A stretch of 64,000 bases of DNA, taken from contig NZ_VSKK01000001.1 of assembly GCF_008086205.1 (NCBI RefSeq), positions 310,001 through 374,000 of the forward strand. Reading direction: 5' to 3'. Origin of the DNA: Bizionia myxarmorum. Its GTDB lineage: Bacteria > Bacteroidota > Bacteroidia > Flavobacteriales > Flavobacteriaceae. The notes beneath the pieces were generated by a model that worked only from the letters and a program-made list of their open reading frames with translations, did no database searches and was not told the DNA's origin. The position numbers were made by a program, and so were the translations under genes. This document shows positions 1 through 7,257 of the stretch, piece by piece. How positions within the stretch are numbered: position 1 is the stretch's first letter; every line of letters begins with the position of its first letter.

Positions 1-2
1 TT

Positions 3-89
3 TATTACGTATTAGGATTTTTAACGCTGATATTTATTGTATTTTTGATATTAAGAAAACGCATAATTAATGAGCGAAAAAGCAGCTAA
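3..89 (+). CDS. C-terminal fragment of a membrane protein (cut by window edge)
   Basis: An open frame enters from the left edge and ends at TAA 87-89, overlapping the next gene by 20 bases. The visible 28 residues are a hydrophobic stretch (YYVLGFLTLIFIVFLIL) followed by basic residues (RKR), which looks like a last membrane helix with a positive cytoplasmic tail. The family cannot be told from this fragment. The neighbouring frame is also open here but encodes no membrane segment. Confidence 0.35.
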   Translation, partial: YYVLGFLTLIFIVFLILRKRIINERKSS

Positions 90-525
90 AAGTCTGAAAG
101 ATTTTCTTTTGGAAAAAGGGTATACTAGGACCAAATTAAAGTTAACAAGAACCAATCATTTTGAAATAAAAGCTACTATAAACGGCATTAAAGGGTTGTT
201 TATTCTAGATACTGGTGCATCCAGTTCTTGTGTAGGTTTTGAAGCTATTGAAACCTTTAAGCTGAAAGTCATAGATTCTGAAATGAAAGCTGCCGGTGCT
301 GGCGCCATTGATATGCTAACGCAGATTTCAAAAATAAATCAGGTTAAAATCGGCAAATGGAAACAAGATAAAGTTCCCTTAATTTTATTCGATTTAACCC
401 ATGTGAACACAGCTTTAATAAGTCATAATTCACAACCTGTTGATGGTATTATTGGCGCTGATATTTTAAAAAAAGGAAAAGGTATTATTGATTACGAAAC
501 AAAATATTTATACTTAAAAATGTAA
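70..525 (+). CDS. Retropepsin-like aspartic protease family protein
   Basis: A 151-residue single-domain protein with the clan AA aspartic protease signature: FILDTGAS at residues 44-51, with the catalytic Asp at 47, and the family's second conserved motif GIIGADIL at about 126-133. Such half-size domains act as homodimers, each chain giving one aspartate. There is no signal peptide or membrane segment, so a cytoplasmic location is inferred. It overlaps the end of a membrane-protein gene and is followed by a response regulator after 62 bases. The substrate is unknown. The fold assignment is fairly sure; peptidase activity is inferred from the intact DTG motif. Confidence 0.8.
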   Translation: MSEKAAKSLKDFLLEKGYTRTKLKLTRTNHFEIKATINGIKGLFILDTGASSSCVGFEAIETFKLKVIDSEMKAAGAGAIDMLTQISKINQVKIGKWKQDKVPLILFDLTHVNTALISHNSQPVDGIIGADILKKGKGIIDYETKYLYLKM

Positions 526-587
526 GAAAAACTATACCTTTCTTAAAAATACTTATCTTTATCACGTTATACTAACCAACCACAGCC

Positions 588-1223
588 ATGCAACCTTCTA
601 TTATTATAGCGGATGATCATCCATTAATGTTACGCGGTCTTCACGACTTTTTAAAGTCTAAAGGTTACAATATTTTAGGAAGCGCCAAAGATGGCAAGGA
701 AGCTTACAATTTAATTGTTAAGCACAAACCAGAAATAGCTATTCTAGATATTCGGATGCCGTATTTAACTGGATTAGAAGTTGCTGAAGAATGTTTAAAA
801 AATGAAATTCCCACCAAAATTATCCTCATTACATTTGATAAGGGTGAAGAACTTTATGACAAAGCGAAAGAATTAAACATTTTTGGATACATTCTTAAAG
901 AGTTTGCCATTGAAGAAATTGAACTATGTATAGCCAATGTTATCAATAACAAACCCCATTTTAGTGAAGAAATAGCCTTATATCTTAATTCTACTTCAAA
1001 TACTCATAAGCCGCAAACTTTAAATAATTTAACGAAAACAGAATTAAAAGTATTGGCATTAATAGCGCAAAACCAAACCGCAATTGAAATTGGAAATGCA
1101 CTATGCGTTTCTAGCAGAACTATTGAAAAACATAAAAGTAATATTATTAAAAAATTGAATTTAGAATCCAAGCATAACAGCCTTTCCTTGTATGCGAAAG
1201 AAAATGAACAATTTCTAAACTGA
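588..1223 (+). CDS. LuxR/NarL-family response regulator, orphan
   Basis: A 211-residue two-component response regulator. The receiver domain (about 4-122) has the acidic pair D9-D10, phosphoacceptor D54 (AILDIRMP) and conserved K104. The C-terminal LuxR/GerE helix-turn-helix lies at about 147-208, with the typical SSRTIEKHKSNIIKKL recognition helix. No histidine kinase is encoded next to it. A promoter-like TATCTTTAT lies at 554-562. Directly downstream are four promoters carrying the same paired TACGTA operator. LuxR-type dimers usually bind such ten-base-spaced sites, so this protein is the natural candidate activator of the array. That link is inference from position and site geometry. Confidence 0.92.
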   Translation: MQPSIIIADDHPLMLRGLHDFLKSKGYNILGSAKDGKEAYNLIVKHKPEIAILDIRMPYLTGLEVAEECLKNEIPTKIILITFDKGEELYDKAKELNIFGYILKEFAIEEIELCIANVINNKPHFSEEIALYLNSTSNTHKPQTLNNLTKTELKVLALIAQNQTAIEIGNALCVSSRTIEKHKSNIIKKLNLESKHNSLSLYAKENEQFLN

Positions 1224-1231
1224 ATATAAAT

Positions 1232-1279
1232 TACGTATTTCTACGTATTTCAAGCCAAGTTAATATGTTGTATCTTTAC
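1232..1279 (+). promoter_or_regulatory. Paired TACGTA operator with -7 box, promoter 1 of the array
   Basis: TACGTA boxes lie at 1232-1237 and 1242-1247, each followed by TTTC. The -7 element TATCTTTAC (TAnnTTTRC) is at 1271-1279. The first T of the -7 box comes 20 bases after the last C of the operator, as in the other three promoters. The operator occupies the place of the -33 element, as expected for an activator-dependent promoter. In this copy the two halves are direct repeats rather than a clean palindrome. Confidence 0.7.
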
Positions 1280-1281
1280 AG

Positions 1282-1360
1282 TGCTATTAATCGGAGACCT
1301 TGTTTTTAACAGGTTGAAAATCAAAAGGCTTTGGACGTTTATCGTGCAAAGCCTTTTTTT
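1282..1360 (+). ncRNA. Putative small RNA 1 of the TACGTA array
   Basis: The predicted transcript starts near 1282 (TGCTATTAATC, 11 bases after the first T of the -7 box). It ends at a strong intrinsic terminator: stem AAAGGCTTTG 1324-1333 with CAAAGCCTTT 1347-1356, then a T run to 1360. No convincing reading frame fits inside. The unpaired 5' part holds the G-rich CGGAGACC. Length is about 79 nt. Start and end are predicted from sequence only. Confidence 0.6.
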
Positions 1361-1387
1361 ATGCCCTATAATAAAATGCAGAAAATA

Positions 1388-1435
1388 TACGTAGAAATAC
1401 GTATTTCACAGCTAGACAATCTACCTTATATTTAC
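1388..1435 (+). promoter_or_regulatory. Paired TACGTA operator with -7 box, promoter 2 of the array
   Basis: TACGTA boxes at 1388-1393 and 1398-1403 are separated by GAAA and followed by TTTC. The -7 element TATATTTAC is at 1427-1435. The spacing from operator end to the -7 box is again exactly 20 bases. The halves form an inverted repeat. Confidence 0.7.
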
Positions 1436-1437
1436 AT

Positions 1438-1508
1438 TGCTATTAGTTAGTTATTTGAGGGAAATTCTGAAAGGGCTTTTTATCTGCAAAGATGAAAAGC
1501 TTTTTTTT
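1438..1508 (+). ncRNA. Putative small RNA 2 of the TACGTA array
   Basis: The predicted RNA begins with TGCTATTAGTTAGTTA at 1438. It contains the motif TTGAGGGAA and ends at a terminator hairpin (arms 1475-1485 and 1490-1500, GCAA loop) followed by eight T at 1501-1508. Length is about 71 nt. It is closely similar to small RNA 3 along its whole length, pointing to tandem duplication. No open frame of useful length is present. Confidence 0.62.
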
Positions 1509-1536
1509 GGTGTCAATATAGGTTTTAATTGAAAAA

Positions 1537-1584
1537 TACGTAGTTATACGTATTTCAAATGATGAAGATTGCTTATATCTTTGC
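1537..1584 (+). promoter_or_regulatory. Paired TACGTA operator with -7 box, promoter 3 of the array
   Basis: TACGTA boxes at 1537-1542 and 1547-1552 lie within a palindrome (AAATACGTA and TACGTATTT arms). The -7 element TATCTTTGC at 1576-1584 matches the Bacteroidota consensus exactly. The operator end to -7 spacing is 20 bases, as in the other copies. Confidence 0.72.
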
Positions 1585-1586
1585 TT

Positions 1587-1653
1587 TGCTATTAGTTAGT
1601 TATTGAGGGAATATTATAGAAGCTTTTTATTTGTAAGGATAAAAAGCTTTTTT
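1587..1653 (+). ncRNA. Putative small RNA 3 of the TACGTA array
   Basis: The predicted RNA begins TGCTATTAGTTAGTTATTGAGGGAA at 1587, given here as one shared block with small RNA 2 apart from one base. It ends at a hairpin with arms 1620-1630 and 1639-1649 followed by T-rich sequence to 1653. Length is about 67 nt. The 166 bases between it and the fourth promoter show no gene or repeat that I can support. Confidence 0.62.
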
Positions 1654-1825
1654 ATTTTAATAAAATAATAAGGTCAATTCCGAATTTAACCCTAAACATC
1701 TTTTTCAAATCATATTTAAAAGTCACCTGGAATTCATTAACCATTATGAATTAATCTGTAAGATTTTACTGTATTACACTGATTATTAGCACTATAATTT
1801 TAAAAAAGTTGATAAATTCGAAAAA

Positions 1826-1873
1826 TACGTATAACTACGTATTTCAAAATCAAAAGGTTAGCATTATCTTTAC
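1826..1873 (+). promoter_or_regulatory. Paired TACGTA operator with -7 box, promoter 4 of the array
   Basis: TACGTA boxes at 1826-1831 and 1836-1841, TTTC ending at 1845, and the -7 element TATCTTTAC at 1865-1873, with the same 20-base spacing. The transcript again would begin TGCTATTAATC (1876). Here, in contrast to copies 1-3, it runs into a small protein gene. Confidence 0.72.
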
Positions 1874-1936
1874 AATGCTATTAATCACGGTTGGAGTTGT
1901 CTTTCAAGATCATTTCTACGTACAAACCAAATCAAC

Positions 1937-2071
1937 ATGTCAGAACAATCTCATCTGTTAAAGAATTTAGAAATCATGCAGGATTCTAACACAAACAAAT
2001 TTTTCGTTTTCGGAATAATTTTATTAGTCGTCATTGTAATCTCAATGAATATTGTTGTGTGCTTTTTTTAA
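1937..2071 (+). CDS. Small single-pass membrane protein (44 aa) of the array
   Basis: ATG 1937 to TAA 2069-2071 encodes 44 residues. There is a polar N-terminal part (MSEQSHLLKNLEIMQDSN) and one hydrophobic helix at about residues 22-42 (FFVFGIILLVVIVISMNIVV). The predicted leader is about 60 nt from the fourth TACGTA promoter, and a strong terminator follows at 2100. The unit is therefore a complete promoter-gene-terminator cassette, which argues that the frame is real. The function is unknown; small inner-membrane proteins often modulate membrane sensors or transporters. Confidence 0.6.
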   Translation: MSEQSHLLKNLEIMQDSNTNKFFVFGIILLVVIVISMNIVVCFF

Positions 2072-2099
2072 TGCAACAATTAATTTTTAAAAAGCAAAA

Positions 2100-2128
2100 G
2101 GGCTATTTCTCATGAAATAGCCCTTTTT
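2100..2128. terminator. Bidirectional terminator between the array and sucB
   Basis: Perfect ten-base stem GGGCTATTTC 2100-2109 and GAAATAGCCC 2114-2123, loop TCAT, with a T run on the plus strand. A-rich sequence on the other side gives a T-rich tail on the minus strand. It can end both the small-protein transcript and the convergent sucAB transcript. Confidence 0.8.
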
Positions 2129-2151
2129 ATTTTTAAAAATATTTTTTGAAA

Positions 2152-3414
2152 TTATAACTCCAAAGCTCTTTTCACATCATTATCCATTAACAATTCCGTA
2201 GGATTTTCTAATGCTTCTTTAATAGCCACCAAGAAACCAACAGATTCTTTTCCATCAATAATTCTATGGTCATAAGATAATGCTACATACATAATTGGAC
2301 GAATTTCCACGTGCCCATCAATAGCAACTGGTCGTTCAACAATATTATGCATTCCTAAAATACCACTTTGAGGCGGGTTAATAATAGGGGTTGAAAGCAT
2401 ACTTCCAAAAACACCACCATTAGAAATAGTAAATGTTCCGCCTGTCATTTCATCCACTGTAATTTTACCATCACGTGCACGCAATGCTAAACGTTTCACC
2501 TCATCTTCAACACCTCTAAAGCTTAAGTTTTCAGCATTTCTAATAACAGGAACCATTAAACCTTTAGGTCCAGAAACCGCAATAGAAATATCAACAAAAT
2601 CATAAGTTATCATTTCGTTTCCATCTATCATGGAGTTCACATCTGGGTACATTTTCAAAGCTCTAACTACAGCTAAAGTAAAGAAGGACATAAATCCTAA
2701 TCCTACACCATGCTTGCTTTTAAAGGTTTCTTTGTATTCATTTCTCAATGCAAAAATTGGCGACATATCTACTTCATTAAACGTAGTAAGCATGGCAGTT
2801 GTATTTTTAGCTTCCACTAAACGTTCTGCTACCTTACGTCTTAACATAGACATTCTACTTCTAGATGATGAACGGTTTCCACCTGTTGGTGTTCCCATAG
2901 AAGGTACTGCATTTACAGCATCATCTTTAGTGATACGACCATCCTTTCCACTTCCAAAGATTCCTGAAGCATCCATATTTTTTTCAGCTAAAATCTTTTT
3001 AGCAGCAGGACTTGCTGTTCCAGTAGCATATGTTTTAGTTTCCGCTTTAGCTTCTGGTTTTGGTGCTTGCTTTTTAGCTTCAGCCGGCGCTTCTTTGGTT
3101 TCTTTAGCTTCTTCTTTAGATTCAGATTTAACTGCTTCTTTCTTTTCAGAACTTTCAGAGCCACCTCCTGGTTTTTCAGCAGATGTATCAATTAAGCAAA
3201 CAACAGCTCCAACCGCAACGGCATCACCTTCTTCAGCTTTAAGCGTTATAGTTCCACTTGCTTCTGCAGGCAGTTCTAAAGTGGCTTTATCGCTATCTAC
3301 TTCCGCAATAGCTTGGTCTTTTTCTACGTAATCACCATCGGCAACTAACCATGTTGCAATTTCTACTTCTGTAATAGATTCTCCTGGCGAAGGAACTTTC
3401 ATTTCTAAAATCAT
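2152..3414 (-). CDS. sucB: 2-oxoglutarate dehydrogenase E2, dihydrolipoamide succinyltransferase
   Basis: A 420-residue E2 subunit that moves the succinyl group from the E1 product to CoA in the TCA cycle. The lipoyl domain is residues 1-80 with lipoyl lysine K43 in [11 protein letters not shown] long Lys/Glu/Ala-rich flexible linker (about 85-128) follows, then a peripheral subunit-binding domain (about 133-170, [10 protein letters not shown]) and the catalytic acyltransferase core with [12 protein letters not shown], active H383 and D387. Length and order are normal for the family. It lies 24 bases after sucA on the same strand, so the two are co-transcribed. Confidence 0.97.
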   Translation of the reverse strand: MILEMKVPSPGESITEVEIATWLVADGDYVEKDQAIAEVDSDKATLELPAEASGTITLKAEEGDAVAVGAVVCLIDTSAEKPGGGSESSEKKEAVKSESKEEAKETKEAPAEAKKQAPKPEAKAETKTYATGTASPAAKKILAEKNMDASGIFGSGKDGRITKDDAVNAVPSMGTPTGGNRSSSRSRMSMLRRKVAERLVEAKNTTAMLTTFNEVDMSPIFALRNEYKETFKSKHGVGLGFMSFFTLAVVRALKMYPDVNSMIDGNEMITYDFVDISIAVSGPKGLMVPVIRNAENLSFRGVEDEVKRLALRARDGKITVDEMTGGTFTISNGGVFGSMLSTPIINPPQSGILGMHNIVERPVAIDGHVEIRPIMYVALSYDHRIIDGKESVGFLVAIKEALENPTELLMDNDVKRALEL

Positions 3415-3438
3415 CGTGATACTGTTTTAGTTTTTATT

Positions 3439-6240
3439 TTATTTTTTGTGTTGGTTGTTTTTCGTTTTGTCAAAAACATAGTCTATAACTTCTTTATGAC
3501 GTTTTTTAGATCTTACCGAGCTTCCAGCTGCTGGTGCTCCATAAGGTCTACGAGAAACGGCTCTGAATGTTTTGGCTTGGTCTAAATGCATTAGCATGTG
3601 ACTGTAAGCACCCATGTTTCTAGGTTCTTCTTGAGCCCAAACAATTTCTTCAGCATGCTTATATTTCTCCATAACCGCTTCAATTTGTTCGATTGGTAAT
3701 GGAAATAATTGCTCTATTCTTACTAAAGCAACATCTTTACGTTCTAGTTTATCGCGTTCTTCATGTAAATCATAATAAAACTTACCGGTTACAAACACTA
3801 ATGATTTCACATCAGCTGTTTTAATTTCCACATCGTCTATTAACTCTTGGAATCCACCATTTGCAAACTCCTCAACGGTTGAAACCACTTTAGGATTACG
3901 CAACAAACTCTTTGGTGTAAATATAATTAACGGTTTACGGTATTTCGCTTTTACTTGACGACGTAATATATGGAACATGTTGGCTGGCGTTGTACAGTCT
4001 GCCACAAACATATTATCTTTCGCACATAATTGTAAAAAACGCTCCATACGCCCTGATGAATGTTCAGCACCTTGACCTTCATAGCCGTGAGGTAATAACA
4101 TAACCAATCCGTTTTGTAGTTTCCATTTATCTTCTGCTGCAGAAATGTATTGATCCACCATAATTTGGGCACCATTACCAAAATCTCCAAACTGTGCTTC
4201 CCAAATAGTTAATGTTTTCGGACTTGCCATGGCGTAACCATAATCAAAACCAACTACACCATATTCAGATAATAAGGAGTTATAAATAAAGAAATTTCCT
4301 TGGGTATCGCTCAATTGGTTGTGTAAGATAATTTCTTCCTCACTATCTTCAACTTTTACAACCGCATGTCTATGCGAAAACGTTCCACGCTCCACATCCT
4401 GACCTGAAATTCTAACATCATTACCATCTAAAAGTAAAGTTCCGTAGGCTAAATGTTCTGCCATTGACCAGTCTAATTTATCTTCATCAAACATAGTTTG
4501 TCTAGATTCTATTAAACGCTCAATTTTACGAATGAACTTTTTATCTTTTGGAAGCGTAGAAATAACTTTCGTTACTTTTTCTAAATCCGACTTGCTACAT
4601 GTAGTATCAATCGGTTTCAGCATTTTATCTTCTTCAACAGAAATAAAATCTACCCATTCATTTTGCATAAATGGTGTAATTTCTGTTTTATCTTCTTTTC
4701 TAGAATCCTCTAAATTTTCTTCTAGCTTATTTTTGTAATCTTCTTCTAATTTTTGAACATGTTTTTCATCAATGATACCTTCAGAAATAAGCTTGGCAGC
4801 ATAAATATCTCTAGGGTTTTGATGTTTTGCAATAGCTTTATATAATTTTGGCTGTGTAAAACGTGGCTCATCACCTTCGTTATGTCCATATTTTCTATAA
4901 CCCAATAAATCAATAAAGACGTCGCGCTTAAATTTCATCCTAAAATGAAGCGCAAATAACATAGCGTGCACAACTGCTTCCGCGTCATCCGCATTAACAT
5001 GTAATACTGGCGACAAGGTTACTTTTGCAATATCCGTACAATAGGTGCTAGAACGCGCATCCAAATAGTTGGTAGTAAAACCGATTTGGTTATTTACTAC
5101 AATATGAATGGTTCCACTTGTTTTATAACCATCTAATTGCGCCATTTGCACAATTTCATAAACCAAACCTTGAGCTGCAATGGCTGCATCTCCATGTACA
5201 ATAATTGGAAGTACTTGTGATGGGTTATCAGAATATTTATCGTCTTGTTTGGCTCTAGTTATACCTTCTACTACAGCACCAACAGTTTCTAAATGCGAAG
5301 GGTTAGGTGCAATATTTAGGTTTATTTTTTTACCGTTTTCAGTAACACGATCACTCGTCCAACCTAAATGGTATTTCACGTCGCCATCAAAAACTTCTTG
5401 TTCGTAATCTTTTCCATCAAATTCACTAAAGATGTCTTTCGCTGATTTACCGAAAATATTTGTTAAGGTACTTAAACGACCACGGTGAGCCATTCCCATT
5501 ACAAATTCTTTTACGTCGTATTCTGATGCTTTTTCAATTAAAGCATCTAAAGCAGGAATTAAGGATTCGCCACCTTCTAAAGAGAAACGTTTTTGACCTA
5601 CATATTTGGTATGTAAAAATGTTTCAAAAGAAACGGCTTCGTTTAACTTTTTAAGAATGTGCTTTTTTTCATCCTTTGAAAAATCAGGTAAATTATCATT
5701 CACATTCAATTTTTCCTGAATCCATTTAATTTCTTCAGGTTTTCTAATGTACATGTATTCCACACCTATGGAAAGGCAATAGATGTTTTCTAAATGTTTG
5801 ATGATGTTTCGCAACGTATCAGAACCTAAACCTAAAGTGTTTCCAGCACTAAAAGATGTGTCTAAATCTGATTGTGACAAACCGAAATTTTCCAACGCTA
5901 GAGTTGGCTCATACGTTCTTCTGTCTCGTACAGGGTTTGTTTTAGTAAACAAATGCCCTCTGGTACGATAGCCATCTATTAATTGTAAAACCTGAAATTC
6001 TTTCGTGACACTAATGGATACATGTTCACAGGAATCATCTGTTCCTATAACCTGTTCTGTTTCCACTTGGGCTGCTTGAACAGATTCATCCTTTATGCCA
6101 TAGCTTTCGCTACCAAAATCGAAACCTTGAAAGAAAGCTCTCCAACTTGGCTCGACAGAATCCGGATTTTTTAAGTATTGGTCGTATAAATCAGCAAAGT
6201 ATGCCGAATGTGCTGCGTTTAAAAAAGAATATTTATCCAT
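3439..6240 (-). CDS. sucA: 2-oxoglutarate dehydrogenase E1 component
   Basis: A 933-residue thiamine-diphosphate-dependent decarboxylase of the 2-oxoglutarate dehydrogenase complex. The N terminus has the usual short E2-binding helix (YFADLYDQYLKNP). Active-site motifs are GMAHRGRL (249-256), the GDAA of the ThDP/Mg motif (350-353) and NNQIGFTT (383-390). Full length compares well with E. coli SucA. It is the first gene of the sucAB pair, with a -7 element 38-46 bases upstream of the start. No lpd (E3) gene is present in the window. Confidence 0.97.
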   Translation of the reverse strand: MDKYSFLNAAHSAYFADLYDQYLKNPDSVEPSWRAFFQGFDFGSESYGIKDESVQAAQVETEQVIGTDDSCEHVSISVTKEFQVLQLIDGYRTRGHLFTKTNPVRDRRTYEPTLALENFGLSQSDLDTSFSAGNTLGLGSDTLRNIIKHLENIYCLSIGVEYMYIRKPEEIKWIQEKLNVNDNLPDFSKDEKKHILKKLNEAVSFETFLHTKYVGQKRFSLEGGESLIPALDALIEKASEYDVKEFVMGMAHRGRLSTLTNIFGKSAKDIFSEFDGKDYEQEVFDGDVKYHLGWTSDRVTENGKKINLNIAPNPSHLETVGAVVEGITRAKQDDKYSDNPSQVLPIIVHGDAAIAAQGLVYEIVQMAQLDGYKTSGTIHIVVNNQIGFTTNYLDARSSTYCTDIAKVTLSPVLHVNADDAEAVVHAMLFALHFRMKFKRDVFIDLLGYRKYGHNEGDEPRFTQPKLYKAIAKHQNPRDIYAAKLISEGIIDEKHVQKLEEDYKNKLEENLEDSRKEDKTEITPFMQNEWVDFISVEEDKMLKPIDTTCSKSDLEKVTKVISTLPKDKKFIRKIERLIESRQTMFDEDKLDWSMAEHLAYGTLLLDGNDVRISGQDVERGTFSHRHAVVKVEDSEEEIILHNQLSDTQGNFFIYNSLLSEYGVVGFDYGYAMASPKTLTIWEAQFGDFGNGAQIMVDQYISAAEDKWKLQNGLVMLLPHGYEGQGAEHSSGRMERFLQLCAKDNMFVADCTTPANMFHILRRQVKAKYRKPLIIFTPKSLLRNPKVVSTVEEFANGGFQELIDDVEIKTADVKSLVFVTGKFYYDLHEERDKLERKDVALVRIEQLFPLPIEQIEAVMEKYKHAEEIVWAQEEPRNMGAYSHMLMHLDQAKTFRAVSRRPYGAPAAGSSVRSKKRHKEVIDYVFDKTKNNQHKK

Positions 6241-6277
6241 AAATGAATTAAAACTGAATCGTTCTGACTTAATTTAT

Positions 6278-6286
6278 ACAAAAGTA
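6278..6286 (-). promoter_or_regulatory. -7 element of the sucAB promoter
   Basis: On the minus strand the sequence TACTTTTGT fits TAnnTTTG. It would place the transcript start about 30 bases before the sucA ATG. Confidence 0.45.
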
Positions 6287-6353
6287 CAACTTTTAGTAAA
6301 ATTAGATATGCTTTTCTTACATTTATAACATGTAATTAACTAAAATTTAGAAA

Positions 6354-6896
6354 ATGAAACAGGATTCCAAATTCCCAAAAATAAATAGCATTTTATTTGG
6401 CTTCATTTGTCTTTTTTTTACCACAATTTCGGCTCAAACTACCACAAATGATTTTTGGAGTTATGTGCGTTTTGGTGGCGGCATCGGATTGGGTTTTTCA
6501 GGTGATTACTTCAGTGGAACATTAGCACCAAGTGCCATTTACAGATTTAATCCGCAGTTTGCTGCAGGTGTTTCCTTAAACGGAACCTATTCCACCCGAA
6601 AAAACTATTATAAAGCTACCATTTTAGGCGGAAGCGTGCTTGGTTTGTTTAATCCAATACCGGAATTACAACTGTCGGTAGAATTTGAAGAACTTCACGT
6701 AAGCAGAAAATTTGATAACAGATTGCTTTTGCAAAACGACGATTATTGGTATCCCGCTTTATTTGTAGGCGCTGGATATACCATAAGTACAGGACGTGTT
6801 TCCACGGCTATCGGTGTTCGGTATGATGTTTTATATGATAGAAATAAAAGTATTTACGGAAGTTCGTGGATGCCGTTTTTTAGAATTTATTTTTAA
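6354..6896 (+). CDS. Small secreted beta-barrel-like protein
   Basis: A 180-residue protein with a signal peptide (hydrophobic FGFICLFFTTISA, cleavage after about SAQ 28). The alternating glycine/aromatic pattern (RFGGGIGLGFSGDYFSG) and C-terminal FRIYF are typical of outer-membrane beta-barrels. It is divergent from sucA. From memory, homologues next to sucA in flavobacteria are often labelled alpha-ketoglutarate decarboxylase, but nothing in this sequence resembles an enzyme of that kind. A -7-like TACATTTAT lies upstream. The exact function is unknown. Confidence 0.75.
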   Translation: MKQDSKFPKINSILFGFICLFFTTISAQTTTNDFWSYVRFGGGIGLGFSGDYFSGTLAPSAIYRFNPQFAAGVSLNGTYSTRKNYYKATILGGSVLGLFNPIPELQLSVEFEELHVSRKFDNRLLLQNDDYWYPALFVGAGYTISTGRVSTAIGVRYDVLYDRNKSIYGSSWMPFFRIYF

Positions 6897-6906
6897 AACT
6901 CTTACT

Positions 6907-7257
6907 TTATTGATAGACATTTTTAAACCAAACCTTTTGCCATTCGCGCTGTAATATGAAAAACGCCACGTGTTCTGACATGACTACCGTATCTGAACCA
7001 TCCAATTGTTTGACTTTATCTTCGGAAACATCAATAATGTACAGCAGATTTAAATAGTCCATAAATTTTTCTTGAACTAATTTATAAACCGTTTCATGCA
7101 ACATGAGTTTTAAACTGGAAGGCAAAACTTCCAGCTCAAATTCAAAGTCCACATTAGCCAAAGCCAAGTCTTTATTTAATTGTTGAATAAGTTTTTGATA
7201 CAGATCCAAATTATTGGCTTCTTCAATTAAATCATTAAAAGTAGCAGGTAATTCCAT
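6907..7257 (-). CDS. Conserved hypothetical protein after the polyprenyl synthase
   Basis: A 116-residue soluble protein with no signal peptide, rich in Leu, Glu and Asp and probably all-helical with some strands. Its ATG shares one base with the stop codon of the polyprenyl synthase gene (TAATG), so translation is coupled. I do not recognise a domain. The tight coupling suggests a role linked to isoprenoid synthesis or simply operon membership. Confidence 0.65.
   Translation of the reverse strand: MELPATFNDLIEEANNLDLYQKLIQQLNKDLALANVDFEFELEVLPSSLKLMLHETVYKLVQEKFMDYLNLLYIIDVSEDKVKQLDGSDTVVMSEHVAFFILQREWQKVWFKNVYQ

Noticed and set aside
1669-1819. Search for a further small RNA between units 3 and 4
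   Set aside because: Only a weak seven-base inverted repeat (AATTCAT and ATGAATT) is present; there is no TACGTA pair, -7 box or terminator.
1229-1860. Possibility that the repeated TACGTA units are a CRISPR array or transposon ends
   Set aside because: Repeat units are unevenly spaced, contain promoters and terminators, and lack spacers of constant size; there is no transposase nor flanking target duplication.
2630-3331. A 233-codon open frame opposite sucB
   Set aside because: It is the antisense shadow of the Ala/Lys/Glu-rich linker and core of sucB; it shows no domain and no promoter.
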